This document shows, in pieces, positions 48,801 to 62,645 of a stretch of DNA of 64,000 bases. Position numbers and translations under genes: made by a program. Positions within the stretch are counted from its first letter, which is position 1; every line of letters begins with the position of its first letter. The DNA comes from Cardiocondyla obscurior (taxonomy: Eukaryota > Arthropoda > Insecta > Hymenoptera > Formicidae), in contig NC_091869.1 of the NCBI RefSeq assembly GCF_019399895.1, positions 2,480,001 through 2,544,000 on the forward strand, written 5' to 3'. Below the pieces are notes generated by a model. That model saw only the letters and a list, made by a program, of their open reading frames with translations. It was not told the origin of the DNA and did not search any database.

Positions 48801-50626
48801 GTCGGATGCGAGGCAGATGCGCCCCCGAGAGCGAACAGCTGTACGATTGTCCATTTCGTTTCCACGTCCAGTCGTTCATCCTCCGTAGGGCCCCCCAAAA
48901 GATATCGGGATAAGGATCGACGGCTCTCCCGCGCGAGAGAGAAAAGAAGACGGCAAGAAATATGAAGATACGTCGGCGGATAAAGATTGGGGGGGGGGAC
49001 CAAAGTGGGGGGTCGAAGTGCACGAGGCGGAGGGCCGGGCGGGTTGAAGCGTCGGGGTGGCGGCAAGATTAGGAACGGGTGAACAGCGAAAAAGAACGAA
49101 TCATGAAAGCGCCACGCGACCCACAACGGAAACGTAATAAAAACTGATTGAGGATCGTTCGGGGCCGTCATCGCGGCGGCAATAGCTTAGATTCGGCGGC
49201 GGCGGCGGCGGCGTCGATCACGAAGACGCGTTGGCGGAACATCTGGCCCCCCTGGCTATCGGTAATAATCACGGTCGGGGCGGGAAATAAAATCCTCACG
49301 TGCGCGCGGTATCCGTTTAACGGATGTAATGTGTAACGATACACTCCAATTAGGTTCAACCCTCGTCGAGCCTTCCGACTACACCGAGTCGTACGTATTC
49401 TCCGCCGCTGCTTGGCCGCCAAGAATGAGAGAAAAATCTCGTTCGTTCGTATCCTTTGCGCTCTGATCGAACCCTTCTTCGTGCTGATTGTTAAAAATTC
49501 ACGGATTTATAATCGCTTTTATTGACAAATTGATTTTATATTTTGAACAATCTCGACGAATACGTATAAAAGAATACACGAAATGATTATATTGTATCGA
49601 TCCCCGTCACTTGCAACTTTTCGTAGCTGAAAATCCGGGCTAATTTGGATCGCGCGCGGCGGCGTCGGGAAAAAAGGGCTGTAGTAAAATCGCGAGTCAT
49701 CGTCGGCGACCGGCCCTTTCGGTATGGTCACGATCGAAAATACTCCGCCCATCTTCTGAGCGGTGCCGGTGCCGGGCGAGCAAAGGGTTGCGTCAACAAT
49801 ATGCGGCTCTCGACTTTTATTCGAGAAACTTGAAGGGAGAACTTTGTAAACGAGACGCGAACAAATACACGGCTCGCCATCGACCACAAGGGCCTGCGGT
49901 TACACGATAATTTTCATAAAAAGATAGGGGGGATAGCGTTTCTCTTCGTCTTCTTCGGTTCACGGGCGTTTCTCTCCATTTTTTTTTTTTTTCTCTGCAG
50001 CGTGCATTAATTTTCCGATTTTTCCAAAGTACATTTCTAACAATACATTTTATTTCTGACCAATCTTGAGAGCGCTCGAGCTTCGTATTATCGGAAAGAG
50101 CATTTTATTATGCGCACAGCCGCAAATCCGACTAGGGCTGATCAGATTTGCGGATAGTCCACTTGTAGATAATCCAAACGCAACGACTCTCGGCGCGGTC
50201 TTTCCTCCCTTCAAATACAAAGTGCACGTCGCCAAAGGGCGTGCATAATGGTGACGTTGAAATTCGGTAACCGCAAAATCCTTCTGCGGTATTCGGCGGT
50301 AACTCACAAGGACGGTATTTCATGATACACGCGGCAAGGAACTAGGAAAATGCGGTAGATCGTGGAACCGTGAAATCGATTCACGGGCTGATCGGGTTTT
50401 GCGATTTGCTCGCTTGACCGGCGACACGGTGACATCTGTGCCGGTGGAGAGCCGATTTTCACATATTACAGTCGCCAGTGGTCATCCGGTAGATCTTTAC
50501 GGACATTAATAGGATTTCGGGGGCGAAAGAGGAGTTGTCCAGCTGTTCCTTGGCGGTACCACGCGAGCAGTCATATGTTTTACGATATATGAAGCGTGCA
50601 TTTTCATAGAAGGAAGGAAGGAAACA
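45861..50626. other. Non-coding stretch
   Basis: Mixed DNA with a GC-rich part near 48900-49250 holding the (CGG)n repeat. A short (GGAA)n run borders the foldback element at about 50610-50622. No gene recognised. Confidence 0.4.
49194..49213. repeat. (CGG)n trinucleotide repeat
   Basis: About six to seven CGG units. They read as poly-Ala or poly-Ala/Gly in short open frames that I do not accept as genes. Confidence 0.8.
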
Positions 50627-50628
50627 TA

Positions 50629-50988
50629 CAGTGACTGAACTATTTGATCAAATGTTTGATTATTGATCAAAATCGCATCAAATTTTTTAAAATAAACAGT
50701 GAAGAAAGAAAACTGTTAATTTTTTATTAAAATTAGTTAGTTTTATACAAAATTAAACGAATGAAATTAAAAAATAATGGTTCCATTTGTACTGCATCCT
50801 AAAAGAATGAAAAATGGCATTTGATCAAATAGTTCACTTTAAATAGTTTCCTTAAACTAAAGCCATTTTTTTCTTACATTTTAATATTTGGTGTAGCTTC
50901 CTTTTGCATTAATAACTGTTTTAATTCTACGAGGCATTGATTGTATCAAATTGATACAAGTGGACGCTGGAATTGAATTCCACGCAGC
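50629..50988. repeat. Inverted repeat arm 1 of the foldback element
   Basis: This 360-bp arm pairs with 51207-51566. Mismatches seen by eye lie in the TTGATA/TTAATA, CTGTTTTAA/CTGCTTTAA and AAACGAATG/AAACGGATG segments. The arm includes the outer terminal repeat and the 3' end of the transposase frame. Confidence 0.9.
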
Positions 50989-51222
50989 TTTTGTGCGATT
51001 CCATAGTTCGTCCAACGTCGTACAACGAGGCTCCAAAGTCAAAGATTTCTTGAGCTCACCCCAGAGATGTTCAATCGGGTTCAGATCTGGAGACTGTGGA
51101 GGCCAACCCAACACTAGGAATCGTTGACTTTGGAGCCATTGGGTGGTGATCCGAGCAGTGTGTTTCGGATCGTTATCGTGTTGAAAGATAACGTCGTTGT
51201 GTAGTTGCTGCGTGGAATTCAA
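50881..51222 (-). pseudogene. Tc1-family transposase, C-terminal fragment (DD34E)
   Basis: About 110 codons of the catalytic C-terminal part of a Tc1 transposase remain. Seen are the second catalytic aspartate in FQHDNDPKHTA and the glutamate in DLNPIEHLWGELKK, with exactly 34 residues between them, the spacing of the Tc1 clade. The N-terminal helix-turn-helix DNA-binding domain, the linker and the first catalytic aspartate are missing. The frame opens in the inverted arm without an ATG (a TTG at the boundary), so the fragment is not expected to be translated. The last 36 codons lie inside arm 1 and are therefore duplicated in inverted form in arm 2. It cannot supply transposase activity; movement would need an intact relative elsewhere. 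Confidence 0.9.
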
Positions 51223-51566
51223 TTCCAGCGTCCACTTGTATTAATTTGATACAATCAATGCCTCGTAGAATTAAAGCAGTTATTAATGCAAAAGGAAGCT
51301 ACACCAAATATTAAAATGTAAGAAAAAAATGGCTTTAGTTTAAGGAAACTATTTAAAGTGAACTATTTGATCAAATGCCATTTTTCATTCTTTTAGGATG
51401 CAGTACAAATGGAACCATTATTTTTTAATTTCATCCGTTTAATTTTGTATAAAACTAACTAATTTTAATAAAAAATTAACAGTTTTCTTTCTTCACTGTT
51501 TATTTTAAAAAATTTGATGCGATTTTGATCAATAATCAAACATTTGATCAAATAGTTCAGTCACTG
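51207..51566. repeat. Inverted repeat arm 2 of the foldback element
   Basis: This is the partner of arm 1, with the same 360-bp length. Transcription through both arms would give a long, nearly perfect hairpin RNA with a 218-nt loop. Confidence 0.9.
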
Positions 51567-53033
51567 TATATACGTGTGAAAATGGATTAAATCGAACGGA
51601 GTTTCTATAGAAAAAGCCAACTGTCGATATTTCAACTTCTGGATCATTATATGAAACATATTACGTTTGAATTATTGCTAAATATTAATTACAATAATGT
51701 TAGATACGTGCAGTTATAAAAAAATTTATAAATACTACTTTTTTTTTTTATGAGGCAAATCTCGATTTTTAAAATATAAATTATTCTAAATTGTACGTAC
51801 TACTAGCGGTGGTCGAATTTAGAACTAGATATTATTTGCAAATAAGAAAATGTATTAATTTTTAACAAAACACGGTACCGTAGACGTCGAACTTTTACCT
51901 CCAAGACTCTCTTTCACGTGACGTTAGTTTTAGTTGCGTTTTCGGTGCGGGTATCGCTCGATCGCTACGCATTCCACATGGATGTTCTTGAATCGCGGAT
52001 TATGCGTTCGTGCGGGAGACTGCTGGGCACCCCGGAGGAACCAAGGGTGCCAGGCTTGTCGCATTGTCCCGTGCGAGATCGCAATTTGTATGCTTTTGTG
52101 CGCGAACTAAGAGGACACGCCAGCCGCGCTATCTGATGAGTGAGAAACTTTTCCTTGCCGACTACCGCCGAGTTATACATATTTGCCTAGTAGCAACCAG
52201 CAGTTTATGAGCCATTTATTTCGAATATATACAACAAAATTCATATTTCAAATTATTTATATTAATTAATATTAATAAAAAAAATATATATATATAATTA
52301 TAACGTATCTATTTGCGACTCAGCGGAAGTCGCAGGAAGGAAGGGTCGAAAAAAAAGAGTCTCTTTTAAAGAGGATCCTTTCTTAGGGAGCAACCTGATC
52401 CACCCACCCTTCAACCCTTTTTTTCCTTCATTGAATAAAGTAAATACTTTCACCTATGCAGCTCGAGCGTTGCTTGACGGAGACGTTTGAACGGTAAACA
52501 GCGATCCGTCGATTGTAGCCTTCACATAGGTATTGAAACTTTCTTTCTGCAGGACTCAGGTATCCGATATCTTTCGATTTTTATCCTTCGCCCTCGCGCA
52601 TCTACATGAAAATTCACGCCTCTGCAAATCGCACGTCACGCGACGTTTCTCCTGCAGCGCTCTCACGCTGTATTGTCCTGTCAACTATTATTCGTCGTTG
52701 CTTTATTTAAAAAAAAAAAATTTTATGACAATTTAAAATTTATTACAGTCAATTTATAACTTTAATTGTTGAAAGAAGATTTTAATGAGCATTAATGCAC
52801 ATTTATTGTTTCTGTAAATTTTTGTGGACATGGACACAGCCGCGTATTTCCTTTGATGAATCGATTCGAACGAAAGTAAGAGTAAGTCGGGAGGGAAAAT
52901 ACGACTTTGAGAAGAAGAGAGGAGAAATTCCTTTTCTCGCTGGTCCACTTTTTCGTGTAATCGAGAGTGAAGTGATGTACTCGAAACGAGTTAGCGCGTA
53001 ACTGGAGAAAACTATAAATCTAACTTGCATCGA

Positions 53034-53038
<5 letters not shown>

Positions 53039-53087
<49 letters not shown>
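53039..53087. repeat. (TA)n microsatellite, longest in the window
   Basis: About 24 uninterrupted TA units. A likely length-polymorphic marker. Confidence 0.95.
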
Positions 53088-53090
<3 letters not shown>

Positions 53091-56000
53091 AAAAGTCGCA
53101 AAATGAGAAGTTATAAATATTATTTTTAATAATTAAATGTATAAATAAATATGTTATGCAATTATATGAAATATATAAAGGATAAAAATTTTTTTTTTAT
53201 TTATAATAATAAACAATCACATATTACGCATAAGTATATTTTTGAAAAGCGTTTTTTAAATCTTATCTCGTAACAGCGAATAATCCTCGGCCGCGTTAAG
53301 ATTCTATCATTTAATCGCCTCTTTAGATCTCGTGAAAAGCAGTTTCCGGAGAACGAAGGCAGATAGCGAGTAATTAAAAAATTATCACGTTTGTAACGTG
53401 CGGCAAATAGCCATAAAGATGCATTAAGATACAAAAAAATTATTAGGCAGCTGCACTTGGCGGTTATCACTACGTTGCAACAGCAGTTTTAGCGAACATT
53501 ACGATTTTCTTTAATTTTTGAAAACGTATAAAGTGCACAAATAGAAAAATAAAAGGAATAATTAACAAAAGGGAAAACAATTACGAAGCAATCTCGTTCT
53601 GTAGCATTTACATGGCGCACGTTTTTAGATTTTACAAAGAAAAAAAAAGGGGACGACGGTTGATGATGATAGATTGGAGGAACTATTATAAAAAGCGCGG
53701 AAAGGTTTTTTTTTTTAACTACCCCCGTGATGAGGTTTTCCTTCGTCAGGGTGGATACTATCTCATTAAGGTGAATCTTCTCCATTTACCTCCTTTCGTG
53801 AGAAAATTTCGTAAATGGCATTGGTAAGCAAAAGAGGCTGGCGAGATTTTTCTTAGAATTGTAAATTATTAAATAGCTAATTAATAGTAAAGGATCAATT
53901 TTAAAAAGAAATTATTTTCGGGATCGAAAATCGAGACGCGATATGTGGTTGATCTCCCGTTAAAGTTCCCTCGGAATCCGCGATGCCCTCGGATCAACGC
54001 CACTCGGAAAAAAGGATTCACAGGAACGAGAGAGCCGATCGATAACGCCCCGTGTCCTTTTTCATTCTCTCGTTTCTCTCCGCGTTGTCTCTTTCTTTCT
54101 CGGCCGTCCGCTGAAAATTATGAGGGCCCGGCTCGCTCCGGTTGCGTCAATGACCAAAGTTGGCCGGCCGAGTCCCGGCGCGGCTCGGGCAGCCCGCGCC
54201 CGGAGGCTTGCCACGTTCGTATTTATATAAGTGATTTTTTATTCATGCAGCTTTTTGTTCGTGAGTCCCGGGTGAGGGTATCCCGTGCTGGCCGATCCGG
54301 CGTTACCCGCCCCCTCGTCCTCTCGAGCCCCCCCGACGCTGCCGTTCGCCGTCTATCGTCTCCGTCGGCGGACTCGCACGTGGAAGCGTATGCGTGCGCG
54401 CGTGTGTGAGGGGCACCTGTAGTTTTTCATATACACCTGCTCCGTCGGCCCGAGTGTCTTTCTGGTATAGTTTCGGGGTTTCTTCTCGCCGTGGGGATTA
54501 CATACGGCGAAGGAAGAAGTCGGTTACGGGACGCGTGCCCGGTGCAAGCCGATTGGCCGACCCGTTAAGAGAATACCACTCGCGCACGCCTCGCTAAAAT
54601 ATTTTTGCCAGACCTTCTCTCTTTTTCTTTCTTTTTTTTTATTTTTTATTTTTAATCTCGTCTTCTCTCGCGTTTTCCTTCCCTTCGCATTGATGGATCG
54701 TAATGTTCGATACTTCCGTTCGAACCGCCCTTTCCGCCGGATAATCACATATATATATATACATATATGGGGGGAGGATTTGCGCGCGAGGTGCTTCAAT
54801 CGAGATCTGATAAAATAAGACGGTCGAGAGAAATTTCTTGGAAATACACAAAAATCACGGCACTGATTACATATTTTATCGATCATTAAGTATGGCCGCG
54901 CACCGATAATCACGGTACAATTTTCTTCTATTTATTTTAGCTGATTCTGTTATTGCGAGTATAACAGTTCTTTTTCAGTTCCGTGAACTGACGATTCTGA
55001 TTTACTTCGCTTCAAATCTTTCTCGATTCTCTTTCCCTCTGTATTTGATCGAGGAATTACGTTACGCAACGTTAAATAGAGTAAAACTTTTCTTAAAATA
55101 TTTTTTTACGAGAGCTAAAACTCGTCAAGTGATTTTATTATTTAATATTATACATATACATATATAAAACAAATATTCATTTTTATGTTATTTGACAAAA
55201 TGCAGATCTGCATTCTCGTTGTCGATGATCATCCGCTTATTGATGGCGTAAATACATGTCATTCGTGGCGAAAGGGTTAAGAGATCGTGGACAGTGCGCT
55301 TCTCGTAAAATGTCGCCTCTCCTTTTTAAATTAAAGCCTCGTATGTTAGCGCGTTGCGAAACACAACCGGCTGTTGCATAAAACAGGGATATCATATTAT
55401 TTTATCGCGCGGTGGTATCGCCTCTACCGTTCTGCTCCGGTCAGCTTTACTTAAATTTAATTAATGTGAAAAATACTCGCGTTCTACATGGCAGCGGAAT
55501 GAATCGAATAAACGAAACGGGAGCGAGTAAATTATCGAAAATGTCATAGCGATTCGCACATATCGGCGATAAGGCTCCGGCGAGAAATCGTCGGTGATCG
55601 ATCACGTGTTTATCGAGCCTGAAATTTACGTGAAGCCCCGCGGGAAATTTAATGGTAGAAATTTTCAGGAAGCTTTTAAGAAATACCGTGTAAGTGTTAA
55701 GTATATACGAAAAATTAAGAGAGCGAGATAATCCGTTAAATTTAAATCGATTCCTGGAAACGCGTTATGTAAATTCCAACAAGCGCAACATGCAACAGGT
55801 TGTAATATATTTTATCGCATTTATCTTTCATTGATGTCGGGCTCGCCGTTTTCGTCGCTCGCAGGCGGACCTCTCGGCCAGCTTGATTCTCTTCCAGCAT
55901 ACATCACATCGTGTAATTTAAGAACAAGCCGCGCTCCGCTATTTTACGTTACGTAATTGCACCAGAATCGATAATGAAGACGTGAGTTGCGGCGGAAAGT

Positions 56001-59000
56001 GCTCATTCTTAAATTCCATTATAATGAATATATCGCTTTACAGATCGAGTCCGATCCGAGTTTTCGGGCTCATTACATCCCCGCGTCGTTACTTTTGTTC
56101 TTATCGCGTATTGCCGCACGCGTGACGGAAAGGATGATTAAAAACAATTTATTATTTGGTGTAGCGTTACCTGAGTTACTTTAACACTACGCTGTTTTCA
56201 ACTCGTTTAGCGGTTTATTCTGATTTGATCTTAGCTTTAATGAAGCATTTTCTTCTTTCTTCTACCTCGCCCTTTGTCTCGCTCGCTCCTTTTTAACGTT
56301 ATCTATCAGGCCTTGTTGAACTCGAGCCGCAGGGAAAGCCGAAATAAGTTAGGAAATCTCGTTTTTCGGAGTAAGAGCTATTCCTTGTAGACGTTTCTGG
56401 GATTAATGTTCGACAACACGGGTGTATCTATAGACAAGATCGATGAGGTATCTCGCAAAAGCAGCCTCTCGCTGATTTAACACTCTGCGACACTTTCGAA
56501 CTCGTTGCCTTCTACTTTAACAAGGTAGATTTGCCGTTGATAACACCAGCCGAGGTAAAAAAAAAAGAGAAAAAAAAAGAACCAAGTTTCGCGCCGCAAA
56601 CTCCACGAGGTGCGTTTCAAGATGTGTCTCGGATGCTTCACGATAAAGAAACAGTTCCATGCTGAGCGGTTCCGCAAACGTTAGACCTAAACTTTACGAC
56701 GAACACGGTATCAAGTGGCGCTCGCGATCATTTGTAGCTTCAAAAATATAACTGTCTGCCGCTTCGCTAGAATTTTAAAACAAACTGCAAAATTTTAAGG
56801 AATTATTATACTTCGTATGGCTACTACAAAAGTTCCTTTTAAGTTGTCGTTCTCTTATTTTATATTTGGTCAAATTTTTTTTTTTTTTGTTATCGTTCTT
56901 TCGCACATATTTTTTCCGCACCTCGCCTCGTTAATCGTGGACAGTGCTTCTGAATGAGGATCGGTGGACGGTTCGATCGTCGTTTTCCCACGAAGGCGCG
57001 TTCCTCTTTCTTTCTCTGTCCGCGGCGGGGAGGAATTGTCGGTAGATACACCGTCGCGGGGGAGAGCCAGGACCATTCGTCCTTCCGTCGTGAATGGGCA
57101 GGATAAGCGAGGTGAGTCTCCGCGAAGAGCCGCTCGACTCCGCGGGTAAATTTATCAATGTCCGGATACGAATCAGCGAGGCTTCATTTACAAGACAAAG
57201 CTGCGCCATGCGCGGCCGCTGCCGGGAAGACTCCGAGAAAGACAATCTCCTTGAAGGGAAGAGTAGACGAATGCGTGCGGGAGTTCATAGGCGTCGATTT
57301 CCTTCAAACTAGTCAGCGCTACTTCGATTCGTGCGTTAACATATCGCGCATAAAAAAAAATTCGTATAAATTCGGCCAATTAAAATTGAGAACTGCAAAT
57401 CAAAGTTGACAACTGGAATAAAAAGTTTCAAATTAATAAATTTTTAATTTAGACGTTAATTATTAAATATGTATATAAAATAAAAAGTATTTATGACCCT
57501 TTTTTAAAATAATTACGAATCTGTTTAAAATATCTGCTACGTTCGGAAAAGGGATTGTATAACGGTCTCGTAGCCGGCGCTTATGCCACGCGCAGGAATC
57601 GGATGATAATCAGGAGACTCCTTCGATCTTCCTCTCAGGTCGGGTCCACCCACGCCGAGAACTTAATTCGCTCGATTGGATGCGCTGATTTAATCGCGGA
57701 CACTCAAGCGGAACGCGGCATAAGAACGGAGAGGGGACAGAGATTGAAAGAGGGTAGAAAGAAAAAGATTTAGTATTCGAGACAATCACGAATCCATCGG
57801 CGTCTTAATTAGTAACTCGAGATACGGGAGTCTCTTCGTGATCAAAGCGATTTCTCCTTATTTGTTTGTCTCCGAGAGATACGTATTCCTTTCGACGCGG
57901 CATCAAAAAGACACGCGTAATTTCAAATGCACTTATTTTTAGCAACAATATATATTTTTTGTTTTATTTTATTATTCATTATTTGCAACTGCAATGACCG
58001 ATAATCTAAAACTGAATTTTGGATCGTGCATTTTGTTTCGCGATTGCGTTAAAATATTTCTTATGTACGATGGGTGAGAAGTGTCACTATTTATAGGTAA
58101 TTAGCTCGGGGAGGCCGAGCTGCCAATGATACCGGTATAATTTAACTTTGACATACTGGCGCGAGATAAAGCGACATGACGATGTTAATTGCCTCATTAA
58201 GGCACGCGAGGTACCATAAGAAATTCCTTGGTAATGCCTGATTTACAATTCACATTGCTGATAAAATTCAATATCACGAATTCATTGCAATATGCAGCCA
58301 GGTTCGATTCGTAACGCATCTATGCTACGCCGTCAGTCCGGTTGCTGAGAACTAGGGGCAGCCAGAACGTGTCCCCGGTCGAGTAAGAGGAGAAAAGATT
58401 TTTGATGGTTAAAAAAAAAGAAAGAAAGGGAACAATGTAGAAACAAATATTTGTTCAGATAATAACCCGTGATTTTTAGGACACAATAAATATAGCTCAG
58501 CAGTTTATGGACTTTGAAAAATTCATTTTATTTCTGAAAAGACGGGGTAACCGGTTGATTAGGTTGGCTCTTTTCTACTTCGAAAACGGTGCTGACGAGC
58601 CGAGAAATCTCGCGAAATAGAAAAGGGAGCTCTAATTTCTTGTAGGGGTGTGGCGAGGAATCGTTAAGGAAGCTTATTGGGACTGTCGGGTGGACGATGA
58701 AGAAAACAGAACGGAGAAAAGAAACGGTTAGGTTTCGAATACCCCCGATAATCGAGGGCGCTCTGATGCGTTTCAGGTGCCGGAAGAAAGGTGTGGTACT
58801 AATATTCCGGGGATGCACTAAAAATCTCTGATTTGAAAAATGGCCAGTCCTGTTCCCCTCTTTCCGCCAGAACACTGTCAGTTCTAATGGCCGTTTTCTC
58901 TCCTTTCCACTCTTTGCATCTCCCATTAAATTAGAAATAAAAGTCAAAAAAACTACCCTACAAAACGTTAAGATTTTTTTTATGCATTTATTGCCGTAAT

Positions 59001-62000
59001 TATTACAATATTTATTACATTAAATTTAATTATTATGTACGGCTGCAAGATTGGAAAATGTAACAATCACGGGCGGCTTAAAATAACAAGGTTTAAAATA
59101 TAAATAAAGTTATCTTTCTCTCTCTCTTTCTCACTCGCGAGTCTTTGGCGCGGGATATTTTACTGGCTGTAAATCATTGCGCGCGCCATTTCGCAAATTC
59201 AGCGTGCACATTATCCTGTCCGGTCTCGATACTTCCAGTAGCACCTGGCGGCTCGTTCGGCTGAAAGTCTCAGCTTCGCGGAGAAGTCGTTCAACAGTCG
59301 AGGCACGCGTCGTCGGATCGAGTTCGCCGCGAAAGTACAACTCAATCACTGTATTCGGTGCCGAAACGGAATGGACCGGCGCGGCGTTTAATTTATTTTT
59401 ACTTTTTCCCTTCGGCTCGAGAAATTAATATCATTCGATTCTCCCGTGCCGGTAATATTCTCGCACAATGTCCACGCGAGCACGTCCACGGTGACGGGCA
59501 AAAATCTGAGGCAGGTTGTGTACTGCCCGACGAGCCGCTTTCCGGAAAATCCCTCGGGATTATTAGCTGTTAAAGCTAGATTACCGCTCGCGCCCGGGCC
59601 GGCTCTAATCTCGATTTAATCCGGCTTTATGGAACCACCGGCATTACAATGTTTGCCGGACGCTAACGAAGTCTAAGCTCGAATTAAGATGCGCCCGGGG
59701 CATTCGCTTGTGACTCCTTTTCCGCCATTTCGCGGTTATAAATGCCACTTCGTAGGGATGTCGAGTTAATTTGCCGTCGTTCTCAACGGAGAGCTCGTGA
59801 CGTGCCGATTGTCGGCTTTGCACGTGGCAGGGATCGTCACTTTGGGCATTAAATGATGGACCTTGCACAAGGGCTGAATAAACGTTGTATTCTTCAAAGA
59901 TGGCCCGCCGATATAAAAGCTCGATATAATATTTCGTATCAACTGTATAACGTGAATTAAAAAAAAAAGAAAACAAAAAGAATACACTATTGTTTCACGC
60001 GGCTAGTATTAGCGAACCGCGCGGCTGATAAATAATTCATCCTCCTAACGATGAATTAATTATTCGTAATAATTACCCGCGGTAATTGCTGCGGACCGCT
60101 GTCGTTAAAGCTGTATTTACACAGCGTAATACCTTTCATTATTTTACGCAACTAGAGGCGGACGAGCGAGCGAACGGGAACGGCGCGGCGAGAGGAAAAA
60201 AAAAGGGGGGAAAAAAAAGAGTGAGGGACAAAATTCCTCGAGGGTGGAACGAGCACGAATTCCCGAGAGCCATCGTCCGATGCACCTGTACCCTGCACGG
60301 TTAGGTTCTGCATTGCCCGCCTCTGTTGCACGTCAGTTCTCTCCCCCTTCCCACCCCACCCCCCTTTCTGTCCTTTTCTTTCTCTCTTTCGCGTCTTCCG
60401 CCGCGCTCCCCGTCTCGTATCAGGTTCTTCTTCTTCTTCGTCGCCTCTTCCGCTCTCTCCCGCGCCACGAAATCGCTCCTCGAACCTTCGTAACACCGAC
60501 AAGAAAGGGCGAAGGGACGGTAGAGACGAAGGCAGGAGCACGTTTCTTACCGAAGAAGACGCGTGCCTGTCGTGCGCTTCTCTTCCCCCACTCGCTCTTA
60601 GCTCTCGACGCAGCTTCACGCAACCGAAAAAAGATCAGGTACACCCGGCAGAAATGCATTCTCGGTTTCCGATACGCATAGATGATAAGGACGTTACTTT
60701 GTTGGAGTGCACATTGCGGCCGGGACGCGGGACCGGTTTGTGACAAGCGGCGTCGGGGTAACGATTAAGTTTTAACTGGTTATTAGAGTAAAAGGAAACG
60801 GCACGGTGTTTATGCGTTTCGCCGAGATAACGCGTAAATTAACGATCTTAAATATATCGCGGGCCAATATAGGCCGGCTCGTCCGAGAAACAAACCTCCG
60901 CCGTTAAAAGGAGCCGATTAAATGGCGAACGTACAATGTCAAGGCGCACCGATAATTCCGCAATAAACGCGGAGCAAGCAGTTCGCGATACCCGCCCGGT
61001 AGCGAAAACGGACCCCATTGGCTTTACCGGCGCCTGCATTTACATTTTCATTCGGAAGGGTAATCAGCCGCGGCTCGCCGCTGCATGCCTGGAGAGAGCC
61101 TAGAGTTTTATCTCGGCGAACTCTATTAGGATTTGACATCGACTGATACTCCGCAATTGTACCGTAGCCCTCGGCCCTTCGGTAGACGATGAAATATTAC
61201 CTGTAGCGAGCTCCGCGATAAATCAGATCCACCGTCACAAGCGGTTTTGCAAATGGTCTACTATTATACATATATATATGTATTTGCGCGTCTACGATGA
61301 ATGAAGTTACAGTTACAATCGCGAATGAGATTGCGTTTGCTCGACTTTTGCGTTTTCCCATTTTTGCGGTCGAGTCGCGGATGCGAGGTTACGGTATTTC
61401 AGTGGACGGGGGCCACCTTGCGAGAAGTCTTCTCGTCTTCACGTAGCGGGGAGTGCGGCGGTATCGCGGGGCACGCCGAATCGGCCTCGAATGAAGAGTG
61501 TTTCGCAAGCAAAAGGGCAAGGGACGGGCCGAGGGGGGAGGATCGGCGAACCGGGGCCGGAGGTGGAAGAAGGAAGAGGAAGAGGAAAAAGGAATTGCGA
61601 AGTGCGCGCCGTCAGTTCGGCTCTCCCTTGCAGCAGGTTGGCAGCGACTAAATGATTTACCAAACAATAAATCCTCGCGAAGATACGATCGGACGCGGCG
61701 CGGACCGAGCCTGGGAACGGGAGAGCCGCTCACTTCGCCATCGCGGGCGAAAGGAACGACTCTTCGGCTCGTTTCTCGATCTTTGCGTCTCGCGACGATC
61801 CACCCTCCGCGCTGCAGGCCGCGACCTGCGCCACCACCTTCGCAGGTGAGATCCGTTGTTTTGAAGATGACGAAGGGTACTTGGATAAGACGTAACGTAA
61901 GAGAATCGACTCTCTCGCGGCAAAATCGTATAATGTTTAGCGATCCGTGATTTGTTGTAACGAATATACGGCATTTCCGCGGCAGGAAATGAGGAAGCGA

Positions 62001-62605
62001 TAGGAGATAGGAGAATGACGAATACAGTGGATACGCCGTTCGAAATAGGCGAGCTACACCGAGAATATATATCGGCGTTGCATTTACCAAGGATCCCCGG
62101 GCTCGGGCTTTTTCTGGTTCGACCAGAATTCTCCGAGGCGCTAAATCAAGTTCTTGTCGTTTCTCGTATATACAACCTCGGAAGCCGCCACGTACGAGCT
62201 ATTTGAATACACGGCGTTGAAGTTGATTAAAGCGCGGACAGTCAAATAAAGAAAGAATTGCAATCGTCGCTTTCTAATAATTGCATCGATAAAAGTATAT
62301 TATTGCTTATAAATTTTCCTGTATTATAAAAAAAAAAAATTTTTTTTTTATAAAAAAATACTTGGCACCATGAAATGCAGCGAATACATGATTGCGGAGA
62401 TATATCGTTCGACGTATACTGCAACATTTTAACAATAATTGATTCAACGTCGAAGGCGGTCTTCGACGTACGAGTTTCCGAAACGCGATGCATACAGGGC
62501 ACGCTTTACCCTCGCGCATAATGCACAGGGATGCTTTATTCGACGCGGCGGCACAGCGCGGATTTATTCCCCGATAGAAGCGCACCGGAGTGCTGTAACA
62601 TCCGT

Positions 62606-62645
62606 ATCGCATTGCATCGCGCCGCATCGTATTGCATCGCGCGGC
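62606..62645. repeat. Two-copy 20-bp tandem repeat
   Basis: ATCGCATTGCATCGCGCCGC is followed directly by ATCGTATTGCATCGCGCGGC, matching at 18 of 20 positions. Confidence 0.8.

Larger units (their letters stand above)
50629..51566. mobile_element. Foldback derivative of a Tc1-like transposon, flanked by TA
   Basis: The ends are CAGTGACTGAAC and its exact complement, flanked by TA on both sides (50627-50628 and 51567-51568), the target duplication of Tc1/mariner elements. The two arms, 50629-50988 and 51207-51566, are 360 bp each and inverted; by eye they differ at about three positions. A 218-bp loop (50989-51206) carries the middle of a transposase C-terminal domain. The arms correspond to the 3' end of the parent element including the last codons of its transposase. 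So the 5' half has been replaced by an inverted copy of the 3' end. The near identity of the arms points to a recent origin or to gene conversion between them. Confidence 0.9.

Noticed and set aside
51918..52136. A 72-codon open frame after the foldback element
   Set aside because: No domain, no splice support, and the opposite strand is open over the same span.
57094..57120. ATG followed closely by a strong GTGAGT donor, like a short first coding exon
   Set aside because: It encodes only six residues before the donor and no partner exon or promoter can be supported; donor-like sites are common by chance.
58198..58208. Eleven bases identical to the 5' end of miR-124 (TAAGGCACGCG)
   Set aside because: The match stops after 11 bases and the flanks do not fold into a miRNA precursor hairpin; only a tiny local stem is present.
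58300..58312. GGTTCGATTC, resembling a tRNA B box
   Set aside because: No A box, acceptor stem or anticodon arm can be placed around it.
61840..61855. CGCAG followed by GTGAGA, a good splice donor
   Set aside because: The upstream frame is low complexity and no acceptor exon with coding features follows.
61389..62090. A 233-codon minus-strand open frame
   Set aside because: It starts at TTG, shows no recognisable domain, is Arg/Ser/Pro-rich, and overlaps an equally long plus-strand frame in CpG-rich DNA.
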